Shown: positions 8,381 through 18,321, counted from the stretch's first letter. The stretch is DNA of 64,000 bases from Glaciecola nitratireducens FR1064 (GCF_000226565.1 NC_016041.1:1488001-1552000), one strand, 5' to 3'. The notes: generated by a model from the letters alone, not told the origin. Numbers and translations: made by a program.

Positions 8381-8549
8381 TGCACAGACTTCACATTGAC
8401 AGTAAACAATACACGACAACTAAAAATACTATTATGCTTATCCGTTGAGCTATACACCTCACTAACGGTATAAGACCTTCACAGGAAGTGACGAATAGTT
8501 AGTAACAGTTAACACACAAATTTAACGTAAGTAAAAGTGAGATCAAGAT

Positions 8550-9986
8550 ATGAGTGAACAGATCGAACAAGCATTGGACCGAAAGTACGAGGCCGGCTTT
8601 TATTCTCAAATTGAATCAGATACCTTCGAAACAGGCTTAGACGAGTCTATTATTCGCCGTATCTCTGAAATGAAAAAAGAGCCCCAGTGGATGCTCGAGT
8701 GGCGCTTAAAAGCTTATGAAGCCTGGCTTAAAATGGATGAGCCTGAGTGGGCTCATGTGCACTATCCTAAAATAGATTTTCAAGCTATTTCGTATTACTC
8801 GGCGCCAAAAAGCATGGCAGACAAGCCACAGTCCCTCGATGAAGTGGACCCTGAGTTGTTGCGTACCTATGAAAAGTTAGGCATTCCTTTGCACGAGCAA
8901 GAAATGTTAGCAGGCGTTGCAATGGACGTTGTATTTGACTCGGTATCGGTAGTCACCACCTTTAGAGCCAAGCTAGAAGAGTCGGGCGTCATCTTTTGTT
9001 CTATCTCTGAAGCCTTACATAGATTTCCGGACTTAGTAAAAAAATACATCGGTTCAGTCGTGCCGCGCGCAGACAACTACTATGCCGCATTAAACAGCGC
9101 CGTATTTACCGACGGCTCGTTTGTTTATATTCCAAAGGGTGTGCGCTGCCCTATGGAATTGTCGACCTATTTTCGCATTAACGAAATGAACACTGGGCAA
9201 TTTGAACGCACACTTATCATCGCTGAAGAAGGCAGTCACGTAAGCTATCTTGAGGGCTGCACAGCTCCTCAGCGTGACGAAAACCAATTACATGCTGCAG
9301 TGGTTGAATTAGTTGCACTCGATGATGCAGTCATCAAATATTCTACCGTGCAAAACTGGTACCCAGGCGATGAAGAAGGCAAAGGCGGCATATTCAATTT
9401 TGTGACCAAGCGCGGTATTTGTCATACCAATGCAAAAATTTCATGGACACAGGTAGAAACTGGTTCAGCCGTGACTTGGAAATATCCGAGCTGTATTTTG
9501 AAAGGCGACAACAGTGTGGGTGAGTTTTACTCAGTTGCGCTAACCCGAGGACGCCAGCAGGCTGATACCGGCACTAAAATGATACATTTAGGTAAGAACA
9601 CGCGTTCTACGATTATCTCAAAGGGTATATCGGCTGGAAAGAGCAACAATACCTATCGTGGTTTGGTTAAAATGGGGCCAAAAGCAGACGGTGCGCGAAA
9701 TTTCACTGAATGTGACTCCTTATTGATTGGCGATCTTTGCGGCGCCCATACCTTTCCTTATATAGAGAGCCGCAATCCGAGTGCGATTGTTGAGCACGAA
9801 GCAACCACCTCAAAAGTCAGCGATGAACAGTTATTTTTATGTCAACAACGTGGACTCAATCCTGAAAAGGCTGTGTCGATGATTGTGAACGGGTTTTGTA
9901 AAGAAGTATTTAAAGAACTGCCGATGGAGTTTGCCGTCGAGGCGGGTAAGTTGCTTGAAATTAGTTTAGAAGGGTCAGTTGGATAA
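8550..9986 (+). CDS. sufB: Fe-S cluster scaffold subunit SufB
   Basis: SufB is the central scaffold of the SufBCD complex, where iron-sulfur clusters are built in the cytoplasm. The 478-residue protein is of normal length and has the N-terminal SufB-specific region ([18 protein letters not shown]), the beta-helix core and the conserved [20 protein letters not shown] segment with the key Cys at residue 397, followed by [15 protein letters not shown]. It opens a tightly packed operon: sufC follows with a 1-base gap, then sufD and sufS with 4-base overlaps. The ribosome site is weak (GTGAGATC-like). No sufA precedes it, unlike E. coli sufABCDSE. Confidence 0.97.
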   Translation: MSEQIEQALDRKYEAGFYSQIESDTFETGLDESIIRRISEMKKEPQWMLEWRLKAYEAWLKMDEPEWAHVHYPKIDFQAISYYSAPKSMADKPQSLDEVDPELLRTYEKLGIPLHEQEMLAGVAMDVVFDSVSVVTTFRAKLEESGVIFCSISEALHRFPDLVKKYIGSVVPRADNYYAALNSAVFTDGSFVYIPKGVRCPMELSTYFRINEMNTGQFERTLIIAEEGSHVSYLEGCTAPQRDENQLHAAVVELVALDDAVIKYSTVQNWYPGDEEGKGGIFNFVTKRGICHTNAKISWTQVETGSAVTWKYPSCILKGDNSVGEFYSVALTRGRQQADTGTKMIHLGKNTRSTIISKGISAGKSNNTYRGLVKMGPKADGARNFTECDSLLIGDLCGAHTFPYIESRNPSAIVEHEATTSKVSDEQLFLCQQRGLNPEKAVSMIVNGFCKEVFKELPMEFAVEAGKLLEISLEGSVG

Positions 9987-9987
9987 T

Positions 9988-10749
9988 ATGTTAAAAATTA
10001 ATAATTTACATGCAAAAGTAGAAGACAAAGTCATTTTGAAAGGATTGAATCTGGAAATAAAGCCAGGTGAAGTTCACGCCATTATGGGGCCAAACGGCGC
10101 CGGCAAAAGTACCTTAGGGTATGTATTGTCAGGGCGCGAAGGTTACGAGGTTCAAGAAGGCGATGTTAGCTTCAAAGGTGAAGACTTGTTTGAAATGGAC
10201 ATTGAAGAACGAGCCAGCAAGGGTTTGTTTTTAGCATTTCAATATCCGGTAGAAATTCCTGGCGTAAGCAACATGGAGTTTATGAAAGAGTCGGTGAATG
10301 CAACTCGCGAGCAACGTGGTGAAGAGCTATTGTCGGCGACGGAGTTTCTGAAAAAAGCCAAAGAAGCCTGTAAACAGGTTCAGCTTCCCTTAGATTTTTT
10401 AAAGCGTGGCGTCAATGAAGGCTTTTCAGGTGGTGAAAAGAAGCGTAATGAAATCATGCAGATGATTTTACTTCAACCTTCATTGTGCATCTTAGATGAA
10501 TCGGATTCAGGTTTAGACGTGGATGCACTCCAAGTGGTTGCAAATGGCGTGAACAGCCAGCGTGATTCAGCTCGCAGTTTTATTATCATTACCCACTATC
10601 AGCGTTTATTAGATTATATCAAGCCAGACTTTGTGCATATTTTAGCAGACGGTAAAATTGTGAAAACTGGCGATGCATCACTTGCCCATGAGATTGAAAA
10701 AGAAGGTTATGCTTTCTTAGGCAAAGAATATGAAGGGGTAAGCGCATGA
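9988..10749 (+). CDS. sufC: SufC, ATPase of the Fe-S assembly complex
   Basis: SufC is the ABC-type ATPase that drives conformational change in SufB2C2 and SufBC2D. Visible motifs are Walker A GPNGAGKST (residues 34-42), the Q-loop FQYPVEIPGV, the family-specific signature FSGGEKKRNE and Walker B CILDESDSGLD. Starting at ATG 9988 gives 253 residues, the usual size. A TTG nine bases upstream is in frame but overlaps the end of sufB and has no better ribosome site. The stop overlaps the sufD start by 4 bases, implying translational coupling. Confidence 0.97.
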   Translation: MLKINNLHAKVEDKVILKGLNLEIKPGEVHAIMGPNGAGKSTLGYVLSGREGYEVQEGDVSFKGEDLFEMDIEERASKGLFLAFQYPVEIPGVSNMEFMKESVNATREQRGEELLSATEFLKKAKEACKQVQLPLDFLKRGVNEGFSGGEKKRNEIMQMILLQPSLCILDESDSGLDVDALQVVANGVNSQRDSARSFIIITHYQRLLDYIKPDFVHILADGKIVKTGDASLAHEIEKEGYAFLGKEYEGVSA

Positions 10750-12005
10750 GTCAATGGCTAACTCAGGTCATTGATGATGCCAAACGTGTCGACGATTTTT
10801 TGGCTCCGATGCGTCAACAAGCCCTGTCAAAACTTCAAACTCAAGGTTGGCCTCACGCCCGCAGCGAGGAATGGCGTTTTACACCATTAACCTCGATAAA
10901 AGAGCGTTCGGTAGATGCAAGCTCTATTGCTGGCAATTATGAAGTGCCTGAAATTGAAGGCTTAAATGCTATCGATTTAGTATTTGTTGATGGTTTATTA
11001 GTGACTAACTTAAGTGACATAAGCTTGCCTTCAGGTTTAAGTGTTTATGCTCTTAGCGATGCTCCAAGTGCAGTACAAAGTAAAATTACCTCTTTGTTCG
11101 GCCATGTTAAACCTGCTCGCCATGTGTTTGGCTTAGTCAACGATGCACTTTGCCAACAAGGCATTTATGTCGAAGTTGACGAAGACGCCAGTATTGACAC
11201 TCCTCTGCGTATCGTAAATCTAGCGACTAAAGACTGCGATGCGCACACGCGTGTTTTAGTTAATTTAGGTAAACACAGTCAACTTAAAGTCATTGAGCAT
11301 GGTAGCGGCAACGTTGCTAGCTTCACCACCGCCTTTGCTGAATATGTTATTGGTGAAAAAGCGAGCCTTGAGCACTATCGCTTTGCTTTATTTACGGGTG
11401 CTGCCAAACAAGTCGGCGGCAGTCATTTTAGTTTGCAACATAGCGCTAACTTAAACAGTACATTAGTGTCTTATGGCAGTGAGTTGTCGCGATTAGACGT
11501 GGATATTATCCATGCTGGTGAGCACGCTAATGCCAAAATGAATGCGATTTATTTATTGGCAGAAGGTGAGTTTTTTGATTTACATTCGACCATTGAGCAT
11601 GCAATGCCAAATGGTACCACTGAAGAAAATGCACGAGGCATTATTGGCGATCGCGCGCGCGCGGTGTTTAGTGGCCGTATTCATATACATAGAGATGCGC
11701 AAAAAACCTTGGCTGAACTGAATAACCGTAACTTACTGTTATCGCGCAGAGCAATGATTAACACTAAGCCAGAACTTGAGATTTACGCCGACGATGTTAA
11801 ATGTGCTCATGGCGCAACCGTTGCAGAAATAGAAGAGAAAGCGCTTTACTATTTACTGAGTCGCGGTATTAAGCGTTCCAAAGCTTTGGTTATGTTGAAC
11901 TTTGGCTTTATCCAAGAATTAGTAAACGCTATTGATGACGAGAGCATTCGCACTTGGTTATTGCCGATGCTGAGTGAGCGTTTTGCTAGCATGGAGGTTA
12001 AATGA
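10746..12005 (+). CDS. sufD: SufD, Fe-S assembly scaffold partner
   Basis: SufD is a SufB paralogue that pairs with SufB and SufC and is needed for iron entry. The 419-residue protein has the N-terminal helical region with PHARSEEWRFTPL, a beta-helix middle and the C-terminal segment YADDVKCAHGATVAEIEEKA, which contains the conserved His implicated in SufB-SufD cluster formation. It overlaps both neighbours by 4 bases (ATGA arrangement), so SufC, SufD and SufS should be made in coupled amounts. Length and motifs are normal. Confidence 0.96.
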   Translation: MSQWLTQVIDDAKRVDDFLAPMRQQALSKLQTQGWPHARSEEWRFTPLTSIKERSVDASSIAGNYEVPEIEGLNAIDLVFVDGLLVTNLSDISLPSGLSVYALSDAPSAVQSKITSLFGHVKPARHVFGLVNDALCQQGIYVEVDEDASIDTPLRIVNLATKDCDAHTRVLVNLGKHSQLKVIEHGSGNVASFTTAFAEYVIGEKASLEHYRFALFTGAAKQVGGSHFSLQHSANLNSTLVSYGSELSRLDVDIIHAGEHANAKMNAIYLLAEGEFFDLHSTIEHAMPNGTTEENARGIIGDRARAVFSGRIHIHRDAQKTLAELNNRNLLLSRRAMINTKPELEIYADDVKCAHGATVAEIEEKALYYLLSRGIKRSKALVMLNFGFIQELVNAIDDESIRTWLLPMLSERFASMEVK

Positions 12006-13219
12006 GTTTTGACGTAGCTGCTATTCGAGCTCAGTTTCCGTTATTGCAGCGCGATGTTGACGGCAAGCCGCTAGCGTATCTAGATAATGCTGCGACCACA
12101 CAAAAGCCGCAAGCGGTAATAGACGCGCTCATAGATTTTTACACGCAGTGCAATGCCAATGTGCATCGTGGTGCACATCACTTGTCTGACGAAGCGACCC
12201 GTCGTTACGAAAAGGCACGCGATACTGTGGCGCAGTTTATTAATGCCAAGCATCGCGAAGAAGTGATATGGACTAGTGGCACTACCGAGTCAATCAATTT
12301 AGTTGCTAATGGTGTGGGGCAGTTGTTTAAAGTGGGTGATGAAATCATTGTGACCGAGCTTGAGCATCACGCTAACTTAGTGACTTGGCAGCAGGCTTGT
12401 AAACGCAGCGGCGCTACTTTAAAAATATGCCCAATCTTTGATTCTGGTGAGCTAGATATCGATGCCTTTTATGCATTGTTGAACGAGAAGACGCGATTGG
12501 TCGCACTTCCTCATGTCTCGAACGCCTTGGGTACGATTAATCCGATAGTAGAAATATCGAAAAAAGCCAAACAAAAAGGCGCATGGATATTGGTTGATGG
12601 CGCGCAAGGCATCGCACACGGTAACGTTGATGTACAAGCAATTGGCTGTGATTTTTATGCGTTTTCAGGGCATAAATTATTTGGACCCACCGGAGTGGGA
12701 GTACTCTGGGGACGTAAAGAGATACTTGAAACCTTTCCAGTGTGGCAAACTGGCGGTGAAATGATAGCGGATGTTGATTATCAAGATGCCACCTGGGGAG
12801 CACTGCCTAACAGACTTGAGGCGGGTACACCTAATATTGCAGGCGTGATTGGTTTAGGTGCTGCGGTAAAGTGGCTGTCGAAGCTTGATATAGAGGCCAT
12901 GCAAGCGCATGAGCAAGACCTGTTAGACTATGCAACGAAATGCGCTGAGGGTCTTGAAGGAATGCGTATAGTGGGAACGGCGCCAAATAAAATCGGCGTA
13001 ATGAGTTTTCAACTAGATAATGCGCATCCTGCGGATATAGGCTTTATCTTAGATAAACAAGGGGTTGCAATACGCACCGGCGACAACTGCGCTCAACCCC
13101 TAATGAAAAGATTGGGCTTGCCGGGTACTGCACGTGCGTCTTTTTCTATATATAATACCCGTAACGATATTGACCAACTATTTGAGGCCTTAAAAAAGGC
13201 CAAAAAAATGTTGGCTTAG
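12002..13219 (+). CDS. sufS: SufS, group II cysteine desulfurase
   Basis: SufS takes sulfur from L-cysteine and passes it through SufE to SufB. The 405-residue protein has the PLP lysine in FSGHKLFGPTG (Lys225) and the catalytic cysteine in RTGDNCAQPLM (Cys363), within one residue of the E. coli SufS positions. It has the short active-site loop of group II enzymes rather than the long loop of IscS. The start overlaps the sufD stop by 4 bases. Eight bases separate its stop from the A-type carrier gene. Confidence 0.97.
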   Translation: MSFDVAAIRAQFPLLQRDVDGKPLAYLDNAATTQKPQAVIDALIDFYTQCNANVHRGAHHLSDEATRRYEKARDTVAQFINAKHREEVIWTSGTTESINLVANGVGQLFKVGDEIIVTELEHHANLVTWQQACKRSGATLKICPIFDSGELDIDAFYALLNEKTRLVALPHVSNALGTINPIVEISKKAKQKGAWILVDGAQGIAHGNVDVQAIGCDFYAFSGHKLFGPTGVGVLWGRKEILETFPVWQTGGEMIADVDYQDATWGALPNRLEAGTPNIAGVIGLGAAVKWLSKLDIEAMQAHEQDLLDYATKCAEGLEGMRIVGTAPNKIGVMSFQLDNAHPADIGFILDKQGVAIRTGDNCAQPLMKRLGLPGTARASFSIYNTRNDIDQLFEALKKAKKMLA

Positions 13220-13227
13220 GAGATAAC

Positions 13228-13584
13228 ATGACTGTTGAAACTTTTGTTCCAAATAAGAAAGTCATTTCACTTACTGACAGCGCTATTCGGCATTTTGAAG
13301 GTAAGCAAAAGGCACAACCTGAGAAAATCATTCGATTTTCAACAAAGCTTAGTGGTTGCACTGGCTACGCTTATGTACTTGACCTAGTGGATGAAGCACA
13401 AGCGAGCGACGAACTGATCAGGTTCAGTGATTCTTTAGTCATTGCCATAGATGCGAAAGCGTTAGCGTTGCTAAAAAATACCGAGATTGATTTTGTCAAA
13501 GAAGGCGTAAACGGCATTATTAAATACAATAATCCGAATGTAGTAAACGAATGCGGCTGCGGCGAGAGTTTTAACGTAGGCTAG
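13228..13584 (+). CDS. sufA: A-type Fe-S carrier protein (SufA/IscA family)
   Basis: The 118-residue protein has the three conserved cysteines of A-type carriers: one in KLSGCTGYAY and two in the C-terminal NECGCGESF. These proteins receive clusters from the SUF scaffold and hand them to apo-proteins. It has an N-terminal extension of about a dozen residues compared with minimal IscA. A good ribosome site (AGGAG before the ATG) and its position right after sufS support function in this operon. The symbol follows position and family; it could equally be labelled iscA-like. Confidence 0.88.
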   Translation: MTVETFVPNKKVISLTDSAIRHFEGKQKAQPEKIIRFSTKLSGCTGYAYVLDLVDEAQASDELIRFSDSLVIAIDAKALALLKNTEIDFVKEGVNGIIKYNNPNVVNECGCGESFNVG

Positions 13585-13624
13585 CAAAGCGTAATTCAGA
13601 ACACAAAATAATGAACAATAAATA

Positions 13625-14158
13625 ATGAAACAAAAAATGGTTGTCACCGAAAGTGACTGCAAAGCGCGATTAGTGCCAGTAGGTACCCCTGCGATCATTC
13701 CTGCCGGTGAGTTTGTGACGATAACGCAAGACTTAGGGGGCAATTACACGATAACTTGGCGCGGTAATATGTATCGAATAGATGGTACCGACGCACATGC
13801 TATAGGCCGAAAGACCTTGGTTCTATCATTTGAGCCACCTAGTGATGGCAACATCGACAAGGACCAAGTCTGGAAGGCGCTTCAATCGGTATACGACCCA
13901 GAAATTCCTATTGACTTAGTGTCTCTTGGACTTATTTACGCGGTGAAGATTGATAGCGAAAACAGTCGCGTTAATATTGACATGACATTAACTGCCCCCG
14001 CTTGTGGTATGGGCCCGGTGTTAGTGGGTGATGTGGAATATCGCGTGGCGATGGTACCGAATGTAGATAGCGTCGCCGTTAATTTAGTGTTTGATCCACC
14101 ATGGTCACGCGAAATGATGAGCGAAGAAGCCCAATTAGAAGCGGGCGTCTTTTTTTAA
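13625..14158 (+). CDS. sufT: SufT, MIP18/DUF59-type Fe-S maturation factor
   Basis: The 177-residue protein has an N-terminal beta-rich region (residues 15-75) and a C-terminal DUF59/MIP18 domain marked by VYDPEIPIDLVSLGLIY and LTAPACGMGPVL, which contains the conserved cysteine. This architecture is the SufT class found in suf operons, where it helps maturation under high iron-sulfur demand. It lies 40 bases after the A-type carrier and 37 before sufE, on the same strand, so it is likely in the operon. It is a cytoplasmic accessory factor without known enzyme activity. Confidence 0.92.
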   Translation: MKQKMVVTESDCKARLVPVGTPAIIPAGEFVTITQDLGGNYTITWRGNMYRIDGTDAHAIGRKTLVLSFEPPSDGNIDKDQVWKALQSVYDPEIPIDLVSLGLIYAVKIDSENSRVNIDMTLTAPACGMGPVLVGDVEYRVAMVPNVDSVAVNLVFDPPWSREMMSEEAQLEAGVFF

Positions 14159-14195
14159 GAGCCTTTTACAGATTTTATAGAACCAAGGAATATAA

Positions 14196-14603
14196 ATGCA
14201 GTTACCCACTAGCCAAGAGATTGTTGAAGACTTAGCCTTTTTTGATGATTGGGAGCAGCGCTACCAATTTATTATCGATTTAGGCAAACAAATTCCTGGC
14301 TTGTCGGATGAGGCAAAAACCCCAGACAAAATCGTTAAAGGCTGTCAGAGTAGCGTATGGTTAGATTATACTTTGCAAGACGGCAGATATCAGTTTGATG
14401 TCGACAGCGATGCAGTGATTGTTCAAGGCTTATTAGTGCTAGTGCTCAGCGCATACCATGATAAAACTGCACAAGAAATACTTTCCTTTGATATGGATGC
14501 TTATTTTAAGGAGCTAGATTTAGAGGGGCATATCACGCCAACCAGAGGCAATGGCTTGCGCGCCATTGTCGGTAAAATTAGACAAATAGCGAGCGCGGCT
14601 TAA
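14196..14603 (+). CDS. sufE: SufE, sulfur acceptor for SufS
   Basis: SufE takes the persulfide from SufS, stimulates the desulfurase and delivers sulfur to SufB. The 135-residue protein has the sulfur-accepting Cys50 in VKGCQSSVWL and the family pattern DWEQRYQFIIDLGKQIPGL near the start and RGNGLRAIVGKIR near the end. A ribosome site (AAGGAA) lies before the ATG. It is the last gene of the SUF cluster. The 116 bases after it hold no convincing terminator, but do hold a short sequence shared with the gap before iscR. Confidence 0.95.
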   Translation: MQLPTSQEIVEDLAFFDDWEQRYQFIIDLGKQIPGLSDEAKTPDKIVKGCQSSVWLDYTLQDGRYQFDVDSDAVIVQGLLVLVLSAYHDKTAQEILSFDMDAYFKELDLEGHITPTRGNGLRAIVGKIRQIASAA

Positions 14604-14719
14604 GTAAGCCAAGCTGAAAATACATACATTCTGCTTTCCACTGTTTTTTGCCTGATCAACTTGGGCTTGAATTCGGCAGCTGCTGCGGTTGAAACGCCCA
14701 CCGCCTGCAAACTGCCCAT

Positions 14720-15091
14720 TTACAACTGGTTAATTACGATCACGCGTTCTTCTTCAGTTAATACCTGAGTAAATACTGTTGCTCTTCGCATATTGCGCAT
14801 TTTAACCGATTTTTCTAAAAGCGCTTCGTTGAATTGGCTTGGTTTATCTTTCAATTCAAGGATTGCAAGCCACGTTAAATATGCCCCGTAGCTCATTTGT
14901 TTTGCTGAATATCGCATCTCTATTCTGGCTTCAATTTCAGAAAATAACTCTGGATTTGCAAAGCACTTTTCAGACATGGCAGCGTGTAGGCAGAGAATTT
15001 GATGATCAATACCAACATCTTTTACAGGCACTTTCTCATATTGTCTTCCACGCTTTGCTTTAGGCTTTTGGTTTGTATTAAAGAAACTCAT
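14720..15091 (-). CDS. Conserved hypothetical protein
   Basis: I do not recognise this 123-residue protein. It begins with a basic, probably disordered stretch (NQKPKAKRGRQYEKV) followed by a mostly helical region with HQILCLHAAMSEKCF and MSYGAYLTWLAILEL, and has no signal peptide or membrane segment. It starts 1 base after the stop of the DUF3820 gene, so the two are probably translated from one message downstream of the Atm1-type exporter. Composition and tight packing argue that it is a real gene. Confidence 0.65.
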   Translation of the reverse strand: MSFFNTNQKPKAKRGRQYEKVPVKDVGIDHQILCLHAAMSEKCFANPELFSEIEARIEMRYSAKQMSYGAYLTWLAILELKDKPSQFNEALLEKSVKMRNMRRATVFTQVLTEEERVIVINQL

Positions 15092-15092
15092 A

Positions 15093-15404
15093 CTAGTATC
15101 GGTTGGTATCGCGTTTCTTCATCTCTTTTATATCACTAGAGCTTGAAAATGCAGCCTGGGTGGCATGTCTATTTTCGTAGAGAAGGGGTTTGAGGAGCGG
15201 TTCAAGGCCATTAAGTTTGATTTCATACATCGTTGCTAATTGCTCACCCAGCTTTCCCGCAGGAAAGCCTTGTTTATGAAACCACACTAAGTATGGCTCA
15301 GGTAAATTAAGCAATTTAGTGCCCGCATATTTACCAAATGGCATTACTGTGTTCACTAAGCTTAATAAGGCTTCTTGTGAACCACTGCCAAAGTCAATAC
15401 TCAT
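15093..15404 (-). CDS. DUF3820 family protein
   Basis: The 103-residue protein contains the DUF3820 core: VMPFGKYAGTKLLNLPEPYLVWF, then GFPAGKLGEQLATMYEIKLNGLE (about residues 20-70), with a hydrophilic tail. The family is small and cytoplasmic, is common in gammaproteobacteria and has no settled function. The MPFGKYxGxxL/LPxxYLxWF pattern resembles one found in nuclease-associated domains, so nucleic-acid binding is possible but unproven. It lies 21 bases downstream of the exporter gene and 1 base before the next small gene, as part of a three-gene unit. Confidence 0.82.
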   Translation of the reverse strand: MSIDFGSGSQEALLSLVNTVMPFGKYAGTKLLNLPEPYLVWFHKQGFPAGKLGEQLATMYEIKLNGLEPLLKPLLYENRHATQAAFSSSSDIKEMKKRDTNRY

Positions 15405-15425
15405 CTATTAATTGCCTTAATAATG

Positions 15426-17219
15426 TTAATCATTGTCGCTGTTTTTTTGCTGCGCTTGCCATAGCTTCGTATACAGGCCATCGAGCTTAAGAAGTTCGTT
15501 ATGAGAACCTTGTTCTGCTATCTGCCCTTGATCCATCACGATAATCATATCAGCATCAACGATGGTCGACAGTCGATGTGCAATCATAAAACTCGTATGA
15601 CCTTTAGCAATTTCTCTCAAAGCCGACAAGATTGCCTGTTCCGATTGCGAATCGAGTGACGATGTTGCTTCGTCGAAGACCATAATGGGCGGCCGCTTTA
15701 ATATGGTTCGAGCAATAGCCACTCGCTGTTTTTCACCACCACTGAGTTTTAAGCCTCGTTCGCCAACTTGGGTGTTTCCTTTATCGGGCAAACGCGTAAC
15801 AAAGGTATCGAGGTGTGCTAATTTTATTGCTTCTTCAATTTCCAGTTCAGATGCATCAGGGCGACCGTAGCGGATATTTTCATATAAAGTGTCGTTAAAT
15901 AACACGGTGTCTTGTGGAACAATTCCAATATGCCGCCTAACCGAATCTTGGGTATGCAATGCTATATCCTGTCCATCAATTTTGATGCATCCTTCGGTGG
16001 GGTCATAAAAACGAAAGAGTAATTTTACTAGCGTTGATTTACCTGCACCACTTTCACCGACAACAGCGACTTTTGTGCCTGCTTTAACCACAAAATTGAC
16101 GTTTTTAAGTATTCGGCGGTCTTCATGATAGGAAAAGCCGACGTTTTCAAAGCTAATTTGCCCTTTAGTAACGTTTAATTCTTTTGCATCAGCTCGGTCA
16201 ACAATGGCGGGTTTCTTTGCTAATAGTGTAAAAAGGTTTTCGATATTAGTTAACGAACCTCTAATTTCACGATAAACGAAGCCCAGAAAATTCAGGGGCA
16301 TAAATATCTGCATGGTAAACGCATTCACCAACACGAAGTCACCAATCGTCATTTTACCGTTTGCTACATTAATTGCAGCAAGTGCCATCATTGAGGTCAT
16401 TGCGCCTGCGATGATAAAGGCTTGGCCGCCGTTCAATGCAAATAGTGACAGGCGGTTTTTACGCCGCGCGGTTTCCCATTGCTCAAGGTCAACATCATAT
16501 CTATTGGCTTCAAATTTCTCATTATTGAAGTACTTCACGGTCTCAAAATTCAGTAAACTGTCAATAGCACGAGACGTGGTGGCGTTGTCGGCCTGATTTA
16601 CCTGCTTAACGTATTTTGTGCGCCAATCGGTCGCCTTCATTGAAAAGAACACATAAAGCACGACAGACACAAAAATGACAACAGCGAAACTGGCGCCATA
16701 GTTGTAGAACAGGAGACCCACAACCATGCCAATTTCAAGCAGAGTAGGGCCGATATTAAAAATCAAAAAACGCATTAAAAAGCTAACACCCGAGGTGCCG
16801 CGTTCTATATCACGTGATAATCCGCCGGTTTGACGTGATAGGTGGAAGTCTAGATCAAGTTTATGTAGATGGTTAAATACGGTTAGGCCTAAGCGACGCA
16901 TTGCGCGTTCCGTGACACGACCAAATAAGGTGTCCCTTATTTCTCCGAACAAAACGTTAGCAAGTCGCAGCACACCGTACGCAACAATAAGACCAAGCGT
17001 TGCAGCCATTATCGCTTCTTTTGTGGTGTCTAAATTAAGATTGTCTACCGTGTCTTTTAATACGAAAGGGAGCCAAACGCTCGCAACTTTAGCGGCAACT
17101 AAACAACCGATAGCAAGCCATACTCTGGTTTTAAACTCCTTAAGGTAGGGCCAAAGTTTAGCAAGTATGCGCCAATTTACTGGACGGTCGTCTGAGGGAG
17201 AGGAGTGGGATGGTCGCAT
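15426..17219 (-). CDS. Atm1-type ABC exporter (membrane and ATPase domains fused)
   Basis: The 597-residue half-transporter has an N-terminal membrane domain of about six helices (residues 30-320) and a C-terminal ATPase with Walker A GESGAGKST, signature LSGGEKQR and Walker B IMVFDEATSSLD. The segments FETVKYFNNEKFE and PLNFLGFVYREIRGSLTNIENLF are hallmarks of the Atm1/HMT1 group, which exports glutathione-linked sulfur or metal compounds and forms homodimers in the inner membrane. It sits next to the SUF operon but on the other strand. A link to sulfur or iron-sulfur chemistry is plausible from context. The substrate cannot be read from sequence. Confidence 0.92.
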   Translation of the reverse strand: MRPSHSSPSDDRPVNWRILAKLWPYLKEFKTRVWLAIGCLVAAKVASVWLPFVLKDTVDNLNLDTTKEAIMAATLGLIVAYGVLRLANVLFGEIRDTLFGRVTERAMRRLGLTVFNHLHKLDLDFHLSRQTGGLSRDIERGTSGVSFLMRFLIFNIGPTLLEIGMVVGLLFYNYGASFAVVIFVSVVLYVFFSMKATDWRTKYVKQVNQADNATTSRAIDSLLNFETVKYFNNEKFEANRYDVDLEQWETARRKNRLSLFALNGGQAFIIAGAMTSMMALAAINVANGKMTIGDFVLVNAFTMQIFMPLNFLGFVYREIRGSLTNIENLFTLLAKKPAIVDRADAKELNVTKGQISFENVGFSYHEDRRILKNVNFVVKAGTKVAVVGESGAGKSTLVKLLFRFYDPTEGCIKIDGQDIALHTQDSVRRHIGIVPQDTVLFNDTLYENIRYGRPDASELEIEEAIKLAHLDTFVTRLPDKGNTQVGERGLKLSGGEKQRVAIARTILKRPPIMVFDEATSSLDSQSEQAILSALREIAKGHTSFMIAHRLSTIVDADMIIVMDQGQIAEQGSHNELLKLDGLYTKLWQAQQKNSDND

Positions 17220-17334
17220 TTTTGTTTGGCACTGCCTTTGCTAATGAAAGAAATTTTTCTGTAACAAGATAGTACCTGAATTATGGCGCAAACGTTCATT
17301 ACATTCTTTATTTATAAGTCACTCAATGATCAAG

Positions 17335-18063
17335 TCACTTAAACGCGTCAATATGAAATTCAAGCTCAGTCGCCGCGTTCTCTATTTCGCTAAATGCATT
17401 GACCAAGGCGTCATGATGAACTGAGGCTTTACTAATGGCAAAGTAGGTAGGGATCGCAACCAATAACTCAGTATGCACACTATTTAGTGTTAACAACTCT
17501 TTTTCGCTTTGTTGATTTTTGGTGTAGTCCTCAAACGGCCCCTTGTATGACAACAAATACTTCGTTCTTTTGTTAGCAAACATACGAATGGCGTCTTCTG
17601 CATTTGAAACATCTACAAACTCAAAACCTTGTTGAGTAAGCGTTTCTCTCGATCCGTTGTAATCATAGCCTCTGATCGCAGCGATTCTTTTATCTATTTG
17701 CGCGTTATCAAGATTGGTGTAAAAATTTAACATTAGTGCATCGAAAGGAATGTTTGTGAATGTAACTTTATCTTGAACTGCTAATGTGGATTTAATATTC
17801 AGTGATAAATCAACAATTCCACTTGATAGAGAACGATATATTCTGGCTGGAGCCGCGCAAGAATTATTAATTTGAATGGATTTAGGCTGAAGTAATTTTT
17901 TAGTTATAGCAAAACCAATTCCTGTGCACTCTCCTGTGGTTTCATCAATGCTACTGTATGGTTTGAATATAGCAACACCAAAGTTTATTGTTAGGGTTTC
18001 TTCTGCAGCAATAAACTTACTGAATAGAATCGTTAATACTAAAAACGTAATACTCTTTCGCAA
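17335..18063 (-). CDS. Solitary periplasmic solute-binding protein (SBP_bac_3-like)
   Basis: A signal peptide (RKSITFLVLTILFSKFIAA) is followed by a binding-protein fold with NFGVAIFKPYSSIDETTGECTGIGFAI and a C-terminal helix pair. The class normally binds amino acids or similar small polar ligands in the periplasm, but no ABC permease or ATPase genes are nearby. I place the start at TTG 18063, since TTGGAG just upstream is a good ribosome site, giving 242 residues. Similar solitary proteins at 50.0 and 50.9 kb suggest a local family possibly used for sensing rather than uptake. Sequence similarity to characterised members is weak. Confidence 0.72.
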   Translation of the reverse strand: MRKSITFLVLTILFSKFIAAEETLTINFGVAIFKPYSSIDETTGECTGIGFAITKKLLQPKSIQINNSCAAPARIYRSLSSGIVDLSLNIKSTLAVQDKVTFTNIPFDALMLNFYTNLDNAQIDKRIAAIRGYDYNGSRETLTQQGFEFVDVSNAEDAIRMFANKRTKYLLSYKGPFEDYTKNQQSEKELLTLNSVHTELLVAIPTYFAISKASVHHDALVNAFSEIENAATELEFHIDAFK

Positions 18064-18321
18064 TCTATTCTCCAACGAGGTAATGCTGCTGTTGTTACAT
18101 TATCTTAACATCTTTGTTGCCATTATTATCAATACTCGCGTTAATAGCAATTGTGGAAACAACATTAAGCAAAAGTTACGCCTTCTAATGAGTGTTCGGG
18201 ATTAGTTTGTTGAGTACTTGAGTAAATATCACATAGACTTTTTAAATTTGAGAAGTTAACTTGTCAACACTAACTTAAGCTAGGTGCACAATAGACATCT
18301 ATGGTTACAGAGGGTTGAATA

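Noticed and set aside
15685-15870. Plus-strand frames within the Atm1-type gene
   Set aside because: They are antisense shadows of a well-supported ABC exporter and lack start signals.
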